A stretch of 64,000 nt of DNA from Roseibium sp. Sym1 (GTDB lineage Bacteria; Pseudomonadota; Alphaproteobacteria; Rhizobiales; Stappiaceae): contig NZ_CP114786.1 in assembly GCF_027359675.1 (NCBI RefSeq), positions 186,001 through 250,000 on the forward strand, given 5' to 3'. Below, in pieces: positions 63,704-64,000 of the stretch. A program made the position numbers and the translations under genes. Each line of letters starts with the position of its first letter. Position 1 is the first letter of the stretch. The notes beneath the pieces are model-generated. The model ran no database searches. It had not been told where the DNA came from and worked only from the letters and a program-made list of their open reading frames with translations.

Positions 63704-63960
63704 GCCTACTCCCGTCCCCAGCCCTGCAGGCTTTCTTAATTCGCAATACGAGCCAGCTATATCAGTGGAAGTTTAAGGAAATGTTTTTTCAAAACTTGAT
63801 GTGCCTCCCGGGAGGATTTGCGCTTTGGTAACGGTTTCTTGGCTTTCCTCTTCCCGGTCCTTTGGTTATCCTCCGGACACCCAGATCAACAAACCCGTCA
63901 GGCGCCTGTCCAGGCCATGATTTCCGGGCCAATGTCGTTGCAAACGGTGCCTTGACCTCT

Positions 63961-64000
63961 ATGACCTTCATGCGTTTTTTCCTGGCCTGTCTCCTGCTTC
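63961..64000 (+). CDS. Possible start of an exported protein, cut by the window end
   Basis: From the ATG at 63961 (or 63970) the frame reads MTFMRFFLACLLL, which looks like the beginning of a signal peptide, but only 13 codons are visible and no good ribosome binding site precedes it. It would be divergent from the second cheZ-like gene. Confidence 0.25.
   Translation, partial: MTFMRFFLACLLL

Noticed and set aside
63789..63971. Minus-strand frame of 60 residues near the window end
   Set aside because: No ribosome binding site, no recognisable composition, and it would overlap the likely promoter of flanking genes.

Overview
The window reads as about 64 kb of chromosome from a high-GC alphaproteobacterium. 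Pointers are an Omp2-type porin, RibF/IleS/LspA in tandem, HisS-HisZ-HisG in tandem, a HrcA/CIRCE-controlled groESL, two perfect CtrA-type boxes (TTAA-N7-TTAA), a TipF-like protein and an NsrR-group III truncated haemoglobin pair. My inference is Hyphomicrobiales, most like the marine Roseibium/Labrenzia (Stappiaceae) group; this rests on protein character only. I found no tRNA, rRNA, CRISPR array, prophage or plasmid gene.

Layout. 1-7 kb: end of a fluoroacetate-dehalogenase-like hydrolase, a PAS-GGDEF-EAL protein whose stop codon lies in the end of a 301-bp MITE, a patatin phospholipase behind a palindromic operator, a small protein behind a CtrA box, and an atypical metallo-beta-lactamase-fold protein. 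7-16 kb: rsmD and an RluB-type pseudouridine synthase divergent from tadA, a porin, an alpha/beta hydrolase, mutL, a HAD hydrolase, and cheY-cheZ. 16-28 kb: a MaoC hydratase, ribF, a DMT transporter, a GT87 glycosyltransferase, then ileS-lspA-lipoprotein-M16-M16, an envelope-biogenesis run. 28-37 kb: TipF-like degenerate EAL protein, an orphan cyclase-associated domain with a membrane anchor, a sigma-54 activator, a secreted protein, groESL, a G17 tract and two small membrane proteins.

37-49 kb is more accessory: a peptide/nickel-type ABC importer (two permeases, one binding protein, no ATPase) followed by two 201-residue glutamine-amidotransferase-fold proteins; an HTTM-DUF393 fusion; a GST; slyX; a MacA/MacB-like exporter (adaptor, permease, ATPase); and a DUF1275 protein. 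49-54 kb: a thioesterase, a nitric-oxide response island (nsrR divergent from a truncated haemoglobin and two tiny membrane proteins), a complete IS4-family insertion sequence with 9-bp target duplications lodged in a palindromic repeat, and a cAMP-type Crp regulator with a Crp-like site in its own promoter. 53.8-57.5 kb: a ChbG/YdjC-like, GT39 and GT2-GtrA operon for polyprenyl-phosphate-linked sugar transfer. 57.5-64 kb: an intergenic region rich in palindromic repeats, hisS-hisZ-hisG, tag, a second CheZ-like gene and the first codons of a possible further gene.

Most of the window is housekeeping. The places I judge least explained are the ATPase-less ABC/amidotransferase-fold operon (37.4-42.1 kb), the NsrR-controlled pair of micro membrane proteins (50.1-50.5 kb), the orphan cyclase-associated domain (30.0 kb) and the HTTM-DUF393 fusion (42.2 kb). 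All functional calls come from reading motifs by eye; no database search was run.
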